From contig NZ_LT635492.1 of NCBI RefSeq assembly GCF_900120405.1, forward strand, positions 577,478 through 641,477: a stretch of 64,000 nucleotides of DNA, in the 5' to 3' direction. The translations under genes and the position numbers were made by a program. The notes beneath the pieces were generated by a model. It was not told the DNA's origin. It made no database searches and worked only from the letters and a program-made list of their open reading frames with translations. Positions 33,790 to 42,138 of this stretch are shown one piece after another. Origin of the DNA: Urinicoccus massiliensis (GTDB lineage: Bacteria; Bacillota; Clostridia; Tissierellales; Peptoniphilaceae). Within the stretch, counting starts at the first letter, position 1, and each line of letters begins with the position of its first letter.

Positions 33790-35295
33790 CTATTGGTCTA
33801 TTTTCATGGTGCCGGTTTCCTTTAACCGGTCATACCAGGAAAAAGCTTCCGACAAAATATGGGGTGTATGTTGCCCCGGACTTTCCTTGATGGCCCGGTT
33901 TAGATAGTCTTCCAATTGGGCCTTGTAGTCTGGATGGGCACAATTTTCAATAATCTTTCTGGCCCTTTCCACTGGGTCCAAGCCCCGGAGGTCTGCATAG
34001 CCTTGTTCCGTTACCACTACCATGACATCGTGTTCGGTATGGTCTACATGGGGGACACAGGGAACTATTGCAGAAATCAGGCCCTTTTTGGCTGTGGATT
34101 GGGTCGTAAAAATGGACAGGTAGCCACCCCGGGTAAAGTCCCCGGATCCTCCCAGGCCGTTCATCATATTGGTCCCAGAAACATGGGAGGAGTTGACATT
34201 GCCATAGATGTCAAATTCCAAGGCAGTGTTGATGGCAATAACCCCCAAACGTCGGATTAAGCCAGGATTGTTGGATATTTCAACAGGTCTTAAGATGACC
34301 TTGTCCTTGATCTTGGGCAGTTCCTCTCCCAGTCTTGCATTCATTTCAGGACTCAGGGTGAAGCTGGTGCCGGAAGCATAGTCCACCTTTCCAGCAATTA
34401 AGAGGTCAATAATTCCATCTTGTAGGACTTCAGAATACACCGTCAAGTGTTCAAAGTCTGAATCGCTAATGCCCTTTAGGACTGCATTGGCTACATTGCC
34501 CACTCCAGATTGGAGGGGCAGGAGGTTTTTAGGTAACCTCCTTGCCTTGACTTCTTCCTTTAAAAAGCGAATGATGTTTTTGGAAATATCAATACTGACC
34601 TGGTCGGGTTCCACAATGGGAGCCGGAGAGTCAGGAATATCACATTCTACAATCCCTACAATCTTGTCCGGATCACATTCAATATAGGGCTTGCCAATTC
34701 TCTCTTCCGGCCGAGTCAAGTCAATGGGCTTGCGGTAGGGTGGAAGGGGCAACTCGGTAATGTCGTGCATACCTTCCAATTCCAGGGGTTGGCTGGTGTT
34801 GATTTCCACCAGGACCTGGTCTGCCATTTCCACGCAGATGTTGGTTTGACCAACAGAGGTGGAGGGAATCAAGTGGCCCTCTTCCGTAATGGCCACCACT
34901 TCCACAATGGCCAGGTCAATATGGCCTAAAAAGCCCGCCTTTAATTGTTGGGGCACATGGGACAGGTGCATGTCCTGGTATTTGACCTTGCCGTCATTAA
35001 TGGCCTTGCGGAGGGTCCGGTCTGTTTGATAGGGGAAACGACGGGCAACCACTCCTGCATTTGTCATTTTTTCGTCAATTTCAGGCCCAACAGAAGCCCC
35101 TGTAATGACGGTTAGGTTTAACTTCTCCCCGGCTTCACCTCTTCGGGCCAATTCCAAGGGAATGGCCTTGGGATAACCAGCAGGTGTAAAGCCACTTGTG
35201 GCAATGGTCATGTCTTTTTTTACAAAAGCTGCCGCTTCCTTTGCCGTCATTAACTTATCTTTTAACTTTTCACAGCGTAGTCTTTTTTCCATCAT
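33790..35295 (-). CDS. Acetyl-CoA hydrolase/transferase family CoA-transferase
   Basis: 501-residue member of the Ach1/Cat1/ScpC family, which moves CoA between acetate, propionate or butyrate and succinate-like acids. The family segments FTPAGYPKAIP, PLQSGVGNVANAV and GGSGDFTRGGYLS are visible, and the likely catalytic glutamate is in YSEVLQDGI. Together with the B12-binding domain and MeaB-like protein downstream, it suggests propionate/succinate metabolism. The exact substrates cannot be read from sequence. The leader carries an attenuator-like hairpin. Confidence 0.88.
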   Translation of the reverse strand: MMEKRLRCEKLKDKLMTAKEAAAFVKKDMTIATSGFTPAGYPKAIPLELARRGEAGEKLNLTVITGASVGPEIDEKMTNAGVVARRFPYQTDRTLRKAINDGKVKYQDMHLSHVPQQLKAGFLGHIDLAIVEVVAITEEGHLIPSTSVGQTNICVEMADQVLVEINTSQPLELEGMHDITELPLPPYRKPIDLTRPEERIGKPYIECDPDKIVGIVECDIPDSPAPIVEPDQVSIDISKNIIRFLKEEVKARRLPKNLLPLQSGVGNVANAVLKGISDSDFEHLTVYSEVLQDGIIDLLIAGKVDYASGTSFTLSPEMNARLGEELPKIKDKVILRPVEISNNPGLIRRLGVIAINTALEFDIYGNVNSSHVSGTNMMNGLGGSGDFTRGGYLSIFTTQSTAKKGLISAIVPCVPHVDHTEHDVMVVVTEQGYADLRGLDPVERARKIIENCAHPDYKAQLEDYLNRAIKESPGQHTPHILSEAFSWYDRLKETGTMKIDQ

Positions 35296-35375
35296 TTTAA
35301 TCTACCCCCTATATGTACAAGCTAATAAAACAGCCTCTACGGATTTAAAGCCTGTTCCCGGTCTTATTTTTAACC

Positions 35376-35432
35376 CAAAAATACGGCAATGACTTGGAAC
35401 CTCCCCTATAAAAGGTTCAGTCACTACCGTAT
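35376..35432 (-). terminator. Attenuator-like hairpin in the CoA-transferase leader
   Basis: On the minus strand a stem of about 19 pairs (35414-35432 with 35381-35401; one small bulge) is followed directly by TTTTT. It lies about 45 bases after the predicted start and 80 before the gene, so it should end transcription unless antagonised. A smaller upstream hairpin (35450-35466) could be part of a sensing domain. No known riboswitch class was recognised. Confidence 0.65.
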
Positions 35433-35480
35433 TTGATTGGGCCATTCTAAGACCTGCTAGTCTTGTCTTCTCTCAATTTA

Positions 35481-35509
35481 ATACTATCATAAAGGAAAAA
35501 CATTTTCAA
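35481..35509 (-). promoter_or_regulatory. Promoter of the CoA-transferase operon
   Basis: TTGAAA-N17-TAGTAT on the minus strand (-35 at 35504-35509, -10 at 35481-35486). It leaves a leader of about 180 bases. Confidence 0.72.
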
Positions 35510-35533
35510 TAGACTGGACCCCTTCCATCAGGA

Positions 35534-36460
35534 CTACAAGTTGTCGATATATTTTTCCGCCACCATGGCTGCTGTGGCTCCTTCCCCTACTGCTGTCACC
35601 ACTTGCTTAAAGCCCTCATAGCGGATGTCTCCCGCTGCATAGACTCCAGGAATTTGGGTTTGCATCTTGTCGTCTGTTGGGATATAGCCATTGGCCAGGT
35701 CCAGCTGGCCTGCTAAAAAGTCCGTCAAGGGGGTATAGCCTACATAGATAAAGACCCCTACTCCCTTGTAGTCTGTAGAGGACCGGAAGCTCTTGACTTC
35801 CTTGGTCTTGACATTTTCAATCAAGACTTCTTGGGCTGTTCCCTCTCCCTTAATTTCCTTGAGGACACTGTCCCATAGGACTTCGACCTTGTCATTGTTA
35901 AAGATCTTTTCCTGCAAGGACTTGGCCGCCCTTAATTGGTCCCTACGGTGGACCAGGTAGACCTTGTGGGCAAACTTGGTTAAGAAGTTGGCTTCTTCCA
36001 CTGCCGCATCCCCACCACCAATGACAAAGACATCGGCCCCTTCATAAAAGGCCCCGTCACAGGTGGCACAATAGCTGACTCCCCGGCTGGCAAATTCTTC
36101 CTCTCCAGGTACATTCAACTTTCTGGGATTGGCCCCAGTGGTGATAATGACACAAGCAGCCTGGTATTCCCCTTGGTCCGTTTTAACCTTCTTGGGTTGG
36201 GACTTTAAGTCCACAGACTCCACTGTTTCATGCTTGATTTCAGCGCCAAAAGACTTGGCTTGGTCCTCCATCCGCATGGCCAATTGCATGCCAGTATGGC
36301 CGTCAGGAATCCCCGGATAGTTTTCCACATCCAGGGTCTTGTTCATTTGCCCCCCGGCCATTTCCTTTTCTATAATTAAGGTCTTCATTCGAGCGCGAGC
36401 CCCGTAGAGGCCTGCACTGAGTCCTGCAGGGCCTCCACCAATTATAATTAAATCATACAT
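35534..36460 (-). CDS. trxB: TrxB, thioredoxin reductase
   Basis: Flavoenzyme reducing thioredoxin with NADPH. The N-terminal FAD site IIGGGPAGLSAGLYGARA, the redox-active CATCDG, the NAD(P) loop VIGGGDAAVEEA and the C-terminal YAAGDIRYEGFKQVVTAVGEG are all present. The 308 residues are typical. The start has GAGGTG upstream. It appears monocistronic and likely supports oxygen and thiol stress defence. Confidence 0.95.
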   Translation of the reverse strand: MYDLIIIGGGPAGLSAGLYGARARMKTLIIEKEMAGGQMNKTLDVENYPGIPDGHTGMQLAMRMEDQAKSFGAEIKHETVESVDLKSQPKKVKTDQGEYQAACVIITTGANPRKLNVPGEEEFASRGVSYCATCDGAFYEGADVFVIGGGDAAVEEANFLTKFAHKVYLVHRRDQLRAAKSLQEKIFNNDKVEVLWDSVLKEIKGEGTAQEVLIENVKTKEVKSFRSSTDYKGVGVFIYVGYTPLTDFLAGQLDLANGYIPTDDKMQTQIPGVYAAGDIRYEGFKQVVTAVGEGATAAMVAEKYIDNL

Positions 36461-36552
36461 ATTTTCACCTCATATTTATTAGTTTATTTTATCTATACCC
36501 CACTTTTCTATTTTTATCTCTTTTCTTACCATAATCCCCCAAGGGATCTTCC

Positions 36553-37545
36553 TTAAATTGCTTGAATATCCAGAATTTCTATATCCTTGGAAATAAAGTC
36601 TTCTTCAACGGAGATGTCTTTCATCAAGTCAGTAGACAGGTATTTTTTGTTGTCATCTGAAAAGATTGTAGCCACGACCTTGTCCTGGCCCAGGATTTCT
36701 GCCGCCAAAATGGCCCCCAAGAAGTTGGCTCCAGATGAAATTCCAACACCCAGGCCCCTTCTAGCCAGCTTTTGTGCCATGAGGATGGCATCGTCAGAAT
36801 AGACAGAGACGATGTCATCCAGGTCCTTTCCCTTTACCAGGTCTGGAATAAATTCGTCGCTGATGCCGGCAATCTTATGGGACCCCACCTTGTAGCCGGT
36901 GGAAAGAGTGGGAGATTCCTTGGGTTCCAGAGGAAAGGCCTTGGCCCCCTTATTGACTTCCTTAATGGCCTTAGCCACTCCTGTAATGACACCGCCAGTG
37001 CCAACCCCGGCTACAAAGCCGTCACAAACCAGGCCATTTCTTTCAAGGTCTGCCACCAGCTCCTTGCCCAGAGACTCATACTGGCCTTGGGTATTTAATG
37101 GGTTGGAAAATTGATGGGGCAAAAAGACATGGTCGTGGTCTTTTTGGTAGTTGTCTGCCAGGTCAATGGACCCTAAAAAGCCCCCTTCTTCCTTGGAGAC
37201 ATTGATGATCTTCGCCCCAAAAGAGGAGATCAACTTCTTTCTTTCCTGGCTCATCCAGTCCGGCATAAAGATAATTACCGGATTTCCCGTATAGGCCCCC
37301 AGGGCACAAAAGGCAATTCCCGTATTGCCGGAAGTTGCTTCAACAATGGTGTCCCCTTCCTTGATTAGACCTTGTTCGTAGGATTTTTTCAAAATGTACC
37401 AGGCCATCCGGTCCTTGACAGAACCCGAAAGGTTGTAGTATTCCAACTTGGCATAGAGGGTCCCTTCCCGTCCTTGGTAGGAATAGTCAATCTTTGCCAG
37501 GGGGGTCTTGCCTATTAAGCCATCTATTTTTTCTAAATTTTTCAT
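36553..37545 (-). CDS. PLP-dependent cysteine-synthase family enzyme
   Basis: A type II PLP enzyme of 330 residues. The PLP lysine is in LSGSVKDRMA, the substrate loop in EATSGNTGIAF, and the phosphate-binding loop in GVGTGGVITG. It is related to O-acetylserine sulfhydrylase and cystathionine beta-synthase, and these activities cannot be separated here. The start is set at ATG 37543-37545 (MKNLEKIDGL) because the -10 element and ribosome site lie just upstream. The open frame continues 35 codons but would begin before the promoter. Confidence 0.87.
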   Translation of the reverse strand: MKNLEKIDGLIGKTPLAKIDYSYQGREGTLYAKLEYYNLSGSVKDRMAWYILKKSYEQGLIKEGDTIVEATSGNTGIAFCALGAYTGNPVIIFMPDWMSQERKKLISSFGAKIINVSKEEGGFLGSIDLADNYQKDHDHVFLPHQFSNPLNTQGQYESLGKELVADLERNGLVCDGFVAGVGTGGVITGVAKAIKEVNKGAKAFPLEPKESPTLSTGYKVGSHKIAGISDEFIPDLVKGKDLDDIVSVYSDDAILMAQKLARRGLGVGISSGANFLGAILAAEILGQDKVVATIFSDDNKKYLSTDLMKDISVEEDFISKDIEILDIQAI

Positions 37546-37570
37546 TTTTATTTTCATCTCCTTTATTGCT

Positions 37571-37576
37571 ATTATA
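37571..37576 (-). promoter_or_regulatory. -10 of the cysteine-synthase-like gene
   Basis: Consensus TATAAT on the minus strand. The RNA would start almost at the AAAGGAG site, which argues against the longer upstream ORF start. The -35 (TATTTA at 17-base spacing) is weak. Confidence 0.55.
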
Positions 37577-37644
37577 CAATATCTTAGGTCTCTTAAATAC
37601 TCCAAATATCCAATCTCCCCCTGAATTTTGTCCTTTTCTAAAAA

Positions 37645-37680
37645 AACCATGCCAGAGTCTAAAGGGACCCCAGCATGGTT
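37645..37680 (-). terminator. Terminator after the SLH gene
   Basis: Stem AACCATGC/GCATGGTT with a 20-base loop, followed on the minus strand by seven T. Confidence 0.75.
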
Positions 37681-37712
37681 AATTAAGTGCCTGTTCTCTT
37701 ATCTATTGAATT

Positions 37713-40028
37713 TTAGAAGCGGGTATAATGGGCTGTCCGTCCATTGTTATATTGGGTATTTAGCTGGCCAGCTCTGAGAACTGGGCCTATATTTGCCCCC
37801 TTAATATTTTTATCTCCGGAGATAACCCGACAATTTGTCCTCCTAAGTTCTAATTCCCTGGTGGCTTGGTTGAAGCGAACAGGACTGTATTCTAGAACAT
37901 AGGATTCTCTAAGGGCAGGAACCTCTACCCTTTTTATAATCTTATAACGGCCATTTCCCATCTTTGTAATAAAGAGGGTGGATTCTGTCTCATAGGCAAT
38001 TTTGTTCTTGCTATAGCTGTCTCGCCCAATCCAGGAACCTACAAGGTCATCTTCTAAGTCCGGAAGAGTATCATAGTTACCGTACTTGTTAGGAACAAGT
38101 TTTATCCTATTTTGATCTTGACGGATTTGCACCATCCTATCTTTTCCATTAAAGGTCTGTGCATTTTCTTGGAACTTGTCCAGGCCGGTAATCTTACTGC
38201 CTGTAATTTGGTCCCCCCTCAGGGTAAAGCCAAAATCTTCTTTAGTCAAGGCTACCCTGCGACCGTTCTTACCAGAAACTTCCATACCCTGCCATTTAAA
38301 GTTTTTATTGGCTTGGTCCTTGGATACATTCAAGACATAATTTCCCTTTTGTCCTTCCAGGTTAATGGACCTTGGGGTAATCATCCCCTTGGTGAAGCCA
38401 TCCGTATCAAAACCAATACTGTAGTCCTTACCTGCAATGGTTAGGTTTAAGGCTCCTTGACCTTCGATGATATAGGCATCCCTTTTGGGTACATAGTAGG
38501 TATAGGTCTTGGAATCAATTCCTGCCTCTCCCTTATCGGGACTCAGAACCCAGCGTTCGCTGCCGGATTTTAGAACCACTGTCTTGTCCCCATAAACCAG
38601 GACCCGCACTTGGCTTTCTTCAGCAGGCACCTGCCCCACTCCTTCCATAACTTTTTTCGTAGCTAGGGCATAGGACCTGGAAATATTAATGGTCCTAGCT
38701 CCGCTAGCGGCATTGGATGCCGATACAGCCCTCATGCTTCCTTGCTTTAGGTCCATAACTACTTCCTTGTTGTCCAACCCCGGATAATTGGGATCATAAA
38801 CCTTGAGGATTAATTTCCCCGGCTCTTCCCGGTAGTCATAAATAGTATTGGCATGTCCCAGGGTTCGGCCATCTTGCTGCCAAAAATAAGCCAGTTGGAG
38901 TGTTGTGTTTTCCGCCTTAGCTTGGTTGATCATTTGCTTTAGACTGCTCCCATAGGCCCCCAGGTCATTGGTATTTTTCTTAATCCAGGGATAGTTCCAG
39001 CTGGATCCATAGTCATTCTTTTTGTTCCGGACACTGGATGCATGTTGGGACAATTGAAAAATATTAATGATGGATTGGGCCTTGTAGTTTCCTTGAGGCT
39101 CAATTTCTTGAATTTTCCCCTTACTGGGTGTGTTTAAGTTGTTAACTTGCAGGCGGCCTTCCTTGTAAAGACCCGCTGTGGCAGCCATTCCATAGCAAGA
39201 TCCGCCCCAGCCCTTCCTCATTTGTTGGCGGATAATTCCAACATCACTGGTGGAGAAATATTTACCATACTGGTTCAAAAGGTCTCCGTTTACCTGGTAA
39301 CCCTTGGTAAAGTTGGGAGTGGAATTGCTGAAAGACCAATACCAGGCTCCCTGAGGACCCGGACTGGGCTTTGGATCCGGTCCCGGCACCCCGTCAGGAT
39401 ATAAGAATTGGGCAATTATGGTTACCACTTCCGCCCTGGTTAGGGTCTTCTTGGGCATAAACTCTTTCTTTTCATTACCATGGATAATCTTCTTTTCTAT
39501 GGCAGCCCCTACCAGGCCCTTGTAATTTTCACTAATTTCTCGGTAGTCTACCATGGTTTGAGCAGCTTGTGGCTTTTCCTCCAGGTCTTGATTTTTAGCA
39601 AAAATCCAAGTAGCCTCTTCCCGAAGAATAGATTCTGTAGGATTTAAAACTTCCTTCTCCTTGCCGGGATCAATATAGCCTGCTTGAACCCCCAACTGCA
39701 CTTCCTTATAAAACCAATCTGTAGGCTTCACATCGGAATAACCAAGGCTTCCCATGGCCATAGGGGCCTCTTCGCTAATCTTATTGGTATTTTTTTTAAT
39801 AAATTGGTTGGTCAGTCGATAGTATTCCGCCCTAGTAATAGGGGCATTGGGTCTAAAAGTTCCATCAGGATAGCCCTTCATGTAGCCTTCTTTTTCAGCC
39901 CATAAGATATTCTTTTGGGCCCAGTGGCCTTGAATATCCTTAAAGCCTGCTGCATGACTTACTTCCGGTAGACCGGTTAAAAGTAAAATCAAGCTTAAAA
40001 AAAGGGTGATCTGTTTGCGTTTTCTCAT
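37713..40028 (-). CDS. S-layer-homology protein with cysteine-peptidase-like core
   Basis: 771 residues. Signal peptide (cleavage near residue 27, VSHAA), then three SLH repeats at about 28-80, 92-150 and 155-215 (for example FKDIQGHWAQKNILWAEKEG and TLTRAEVVTIIAQFL), which bind wall polymers. A central region has GGSCYGMAAT with Cys278, GHANTIYDYR with His392, and VYDPNYPG about 20 residues later. These could form a papain-like Cys-His-Asp site. The C-terminal 300 residues are unrecognised. The start at ATG 40026-40028 has AAAGGAG; the longer frame would begin upstream of the promoter -10. Confidence 0.82.
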   Translation of the reverse strand: MRKRKQITLFLSLILLLTGLPEVSHAAGFKDIQGHWAQKNILWAEKEGYMKGYPDGTFRPNAPITRAEYYRLTNQFIKKNTNKISEEAPMAMGSLGYSDVKPTDWFYKEVQLGVQAGYIDPGKEKEVLNPTESILREEATWIFAKNQDLEEKPQAAQTMVDYREISENYKGLVGAAIEKKIIHGNEKKEFMPKKTLTRAEVVTIIAQFLYPDGVPGPDPKPSPGPQGAWYWSFSNSTPNFTKGYQVNGDLLNQYGKYFSTSDVGIIRQQMRKGWGGSCYGMAATAGLYKEGRLQVNNLNTPSKGKIQEIEPQGNYKAQSIINIFQLSQHASSVRNKKNDYGSSWNYPWIKKNTNDLGAYGSSLKQMINQAKAENTTLQLAYFWQQDGRTLGHANTIYDYREEPGKLILKVYDPNYPGLDNKEVVMDLKQGSMRAVSASNAASGARTINISRSYALATKKVMEGVGQVPAEESQVRVLVYGDKTVVLKSGSERWVLSPDKGEAGIDSKTYTYYVPKRDAYIIEGQGALNLTIAGKDYSIGFDTDGFTKGMITPRSINLEGQKGNYVLNVSKDQANKNFKWQGMEVSGKNGRRVALTKEDFGFTLRGDQITGSKITGLDKFQENAQTFNGKDRMVQIRQDQNRIKLVPNKYGNYDTLPDLEDDLVGSWIGRDSYSKNKIAYETESTLFITKMGNGRYKIIKRVEVPALRESYVLEYSPVRFNQATRELELRRTNCRVISGDKNIKGANIGPVLRAGQLNTQYNNGRTAHYTRF

Positions 40029-40071
40029 AATCGCTCCTTTCCTAACTCTATCTTTTAATCTTCTTGCTCTC

Positions 40072-40100
40072 ATTATATGAGATATATGAACTAAGGTCAA
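40072..40100 (-). promoter_or_regulatory. SLH gene promoter
   Basis: TTGACC-N17-TATAAT on the minus strand (-35 at 40095-40100, -10 at 40072-40077). Confidence 0.82.
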
Positions 40101-40296
40101 GTTATATAGATACTTTACGGCTTCTTTTCCCCCTTTATTTAACTTTTAGCTTTTCTAGGCAAACAAGCTTGTGCTTTTTAGCAAGCGTTTTATTTTTTCC
40201 CAGTATTTTCTTTTACAAGTCAAATGTTCAAGCCGGGAAATCCAGCCCCTAAGACCTGGTCAATCCTTCCAGCTTCTTGGACCCAATAAAAAAAGA

Positions 40297-40310
40297 GCCT
40301 CCTTGGAGGC
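40297..40310 (-). terminator. Terminator after desulforedoxin-like copy A
   Basis: Perfect GCCTCC/GGAGGC hairpin followed by TCTTTTTTT on the minus strand. Confidence 0.8.
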
Positions 40311-40327
40311 CCCTTTTCAGGTCGGTC

Positions 40328-40498
40328 TTATTTGCGAACCATTGGCTTGCCACAGCAAGTGAAATCACAGCAGCTAGCTTGGTTGTCTTGACATGGTTCG
40401 TCATGATCGCAATCACATTCGTTGATTACTTCAATTTCAAAACTACAGTCTTGACATTTGTAAATTTCGCCTTTTTTCATACTTCCACAAGATAACAT
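40328..40498 (-). CDS. Desulforedoxin-like Cys-rich protein, copy A
   Basis: 56 residues. The motif YKCQDC (Cys15, Cys18) followed by CCGKPM (Cys48, Cys49) is the four-cysteine iron site of desulforedoxin and the N-terminal domain of desulfoferrodoxin. Between them is an unusual insert rich in Asp, His and Cys (DCDHDEPC). The start has AAGGAGG. A nearly identical copy lies at 40696; the only amino-acid change seen is Glu23 here for Lys there. The protein is likely a small iron protein in oxygen defence; this is inference. Confidence 0.8.
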   Translation of the reverse strand: MLSCGSMKKGEIYKCQDCSFEIEVINECDCDHDEPCQDNQASCCDFTCCGKPMVRK

Positions 40499-40534
40499 TT
40501 TAAATCCTCCTTAGATAAATCAATCAATTCTCAT

Positions 40535-40591
40535 ATGAGCTATTGCTCATCTTTCATCTATTATTATACCCATACCCCTATTGTTCGTCAA
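40535..40591 (-). promoter_or_regulatory. Promoter and inverted repeat of copy A
   Basis: TTGACG-N17-TATAAT on the minus strand (-35 at 40586-40591, -10 at 40563-40568). The spacer contains GGGGTATGGGTAT. A perfect inverted repeat ATGAGC-N4-GCTCAT (40535-40550) lies in the first transcribed bases and could be an operator or an RNA hairpin. Confidence 0.8.
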
Positions 40592-40695
40592 GAGCTTTTG
40601 TAAAAATTTTTTCGTCATTTTTCATCATCCGGCCTTGCTCTTGCTCAAGATTTTAGGATCCAGAGGCCTCCTAAAAGGCCCCCTTTTCATTCATC

Positions 40696-40866
40696 TTATT
40701 TGCGAACCATTGGCTTGCCGCAGCAAGTGAAGTCACAGCAGCTAGCTTGGTTGTCTTGACATGGTTCGTCATGATCGCAATCACATTCGTTGATTACTTT
40801 GATTTCAAAACTACAGTCTTGACATTTGTAAATTTCACCTTTTTTCATGCTTCCACAAGATAACAT
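40696..40866 (-). CDS. Desulforedoxin-like Cys-rich protein, copy B
   Basis: 56 residues, same as copy A apart from Lys23. The four iron-ligand cysteines and the Cys/His insert are unchanged. The nucleotide differences from copy A in the coding part are few and almost all silent, so both copies appear to be kept under selection. The start is ATG 40864-40866 with AAGGAGG; an upstream in-frame extension of ten codons is not supported. Its 3' hairpin is weaker than that of copy A. Confidence 0.8.
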   Translation of the reverse strand: MLSCGSMKKGEIYKCQDCSFEIKVINECDCDHDEPCQDNQASCCDFTCCGKPMVRK

Positions 40867-40903
40867 TTTTGCATCCTCCTTAGATAAATTAATCAATATT
40901 CAT

Positions 40904-40960
40904 ATGAGCCATTGCTCATCTTTCATTTACTATTATACCCATACCCCTATAATGTGTCAA
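40904..40960 (-). promoter_or_regulatory. Promoter and inverted repeat of copy B
   Basis: TTGACA-N17-TATAAT on the minus strand (-35 at 40955-40960, -10 at 40932-40937), with the same GGGGTATGGGTAT spacer. The inverted repeat is kept as ATGAGC-N4-GCTCAT (40904-40919) even though the loop has changed. Confidence 0.82.
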
Positions 40961-41068
40961 GGCTTTTTGTAAACTTTTTTTATTTATTTTTTCTTTTTTA
41001 AAGGTCTATTTTCCAAGCTTTTCTCCTGTCTTACAAAAAAATGGCAAAAAAATTTTTAAATAAAAAAT

Positions 41069-41089
41069 AAAGGTGGCTAGGCCACCCTT
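41069..41089 (-). terminator. Terminator after fni
   Basis: Stem AAAGGTGGC/GCCACCCTT (41069-41077, 41081-41089), followed by ATTTTTTA on the minus strand. Confidence 0.82.
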
Positions 41090-41112
41090 ATCTTTTTCTC
41101 ATCTTATTCAAT

Positions 41113-42138
41113 TTATTGTCGACCCTCATAGAGGTCTTTTAAGTCTCCCTTGATGCTAAAGGACAGGTCATGGATGTCTTGGATTTTTTTACAATTGGTC
41201 AGCATCATGAGAATTTTCATTTTATGCATTAGTTGACTCAAGAATTCAGCGGCGTAATCATAGCCTCCATGGATCAAGTAGTTCAAAAGTTCTCCGGACA
41301 TGGCACAGATATCTGCCCCCAGGGCCAGGGCCTTAAGGCAGTCTTCAGCCCCCCGGATCCCTCCGGACCCCACCAGGGTCAGGTCGTCTTTTTTCATCTC
41401 TCTAGCCCAAAGCAGGCAAAGGGCCGTGGGGTTCCCCCAGTTAAAGAGTTCCGAAAAGTCTTCTTCGGGATATCTTAGGTTTTCCACTTCAAAAAAGTTG
41501 GTTCCACCAAAGCCTGCCAGGTCTATGGTCCGGACCCCCAGGTCGTAGAGGTCTTGGATGACCTTGGGGCTCATGCCAAAGCCCACTTCCTTGACAATGA
41601 CGGGAAGGTCCAAGCCTTGGACGATGTCCCGGATATTTTTTCTTATGGACCTAAAGTCCCGGTCTCCCTCTTCCATAATCAATTCTTGGCCGGGATTTAA
41701 ATGGATTTGCAGGGCATCGGCCCCAATCATATCTACAGCTTTTTTTGCTTCTTCCAAGCCCAAGAGGCCGTTGATGTTGGCAAAGACCAGGCCTTGGGAC
41801 CCAATAATTTCCCGAACTACGGCAAAGCTTTCAATGGCATCGTCGTCTTCAATGGCAATGGTTTGAGATCCCACAGCCATGGGAATCTTAAAGTCCTTGG
41901 CCAGCTGGGCCAGGTTCCTATTGATGGTTTCAGCAAAGTCTGTGCCCCCGGTAATGGCATTAATCATCAAGGGGAAGGCTATGTCCTTGCCCATAAAGGT
42001 CATTCCCGTATCAATGTCGTCATAAGCAAAGTCGGGCATGGAATAGTGTTCTATAAAAACATCTTTAAATAAAGGATCCCCTTGGTATGTTGCCCTTAAA
42101 TAATTTTCTATATGTTCTTGTTTTCGATACTTCCTCAT
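41113..42138 (-). CDS. fni: Fni, type 2 isopentenyl-diphosphate isomerase
   Basis: FMN-dependent isomerase of IPP and DMAPP. The N-terminal RKQEHIENYL, the FMN region MINAITGGT and the phosphate-binding GSGGIRGAEDCLKALALGAD are visible, along with VKEVGFGMS. The start is placed at ATG 42136-42138 with AAGGG upstream, giving 341 residues; a GTG seven codons earlier lacks a ribosome site. Relatives use FMN made through the riboflavin pathway. Confidence 0.9.
   Translation of the reverse strand: MRKYRKQEHIENYLRATYQGDPLFKDVFIEHYSMPDFAYDDIDTGMTFMGKDIAFPLMINAITGGTDFAETINRNLAQLAKDFKIPMAVGSQTIAIEDDDAIESFAVVREIIGSQGLVFANINGLLGLEEAKKAVDMIGADALQIHLNPGQELIMEEGDRDFRSIRKNIRDIVQGLDLPVIVKEVGFGMSPKVIQDLYDLGVRTIDLAGFGGTNFFEVENLRYPEEDFSELFNWGNPTALCLLWAREMKKDDLTLVGSGGIRGAEDCLKALALGADICAMSGELLNYLIHGGYDYAAEFLSQLMHKMKILMMLTNCKKIQDIHDLSFSIKGDLKDLYEGRQ

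Larger units (their letters stand above)
40328..40960. repeat. Tandem duplication of a promoter-plus-gene unit
   Basis: Two units of about 265 bases (40328-40591 and 40696-40960), offset by 368 bases, each with promoter, inverted repeat, ribosome site and gene. The spacer between them (about 40600-40690) is not repeated. Confidence 0.88.

Noticed and set aside
35296-35480. Cobalamin riboswitch before the CoA-transferase/B12 operon
   Set aside because: Expected from context, but the B12 box and other conserved blocks are absent.
37546-37650. Longer start for the cysteine-synthase-like gene
   Set aside because: The extension begins upstream of a consensus -10 and lacks a ribosome site.
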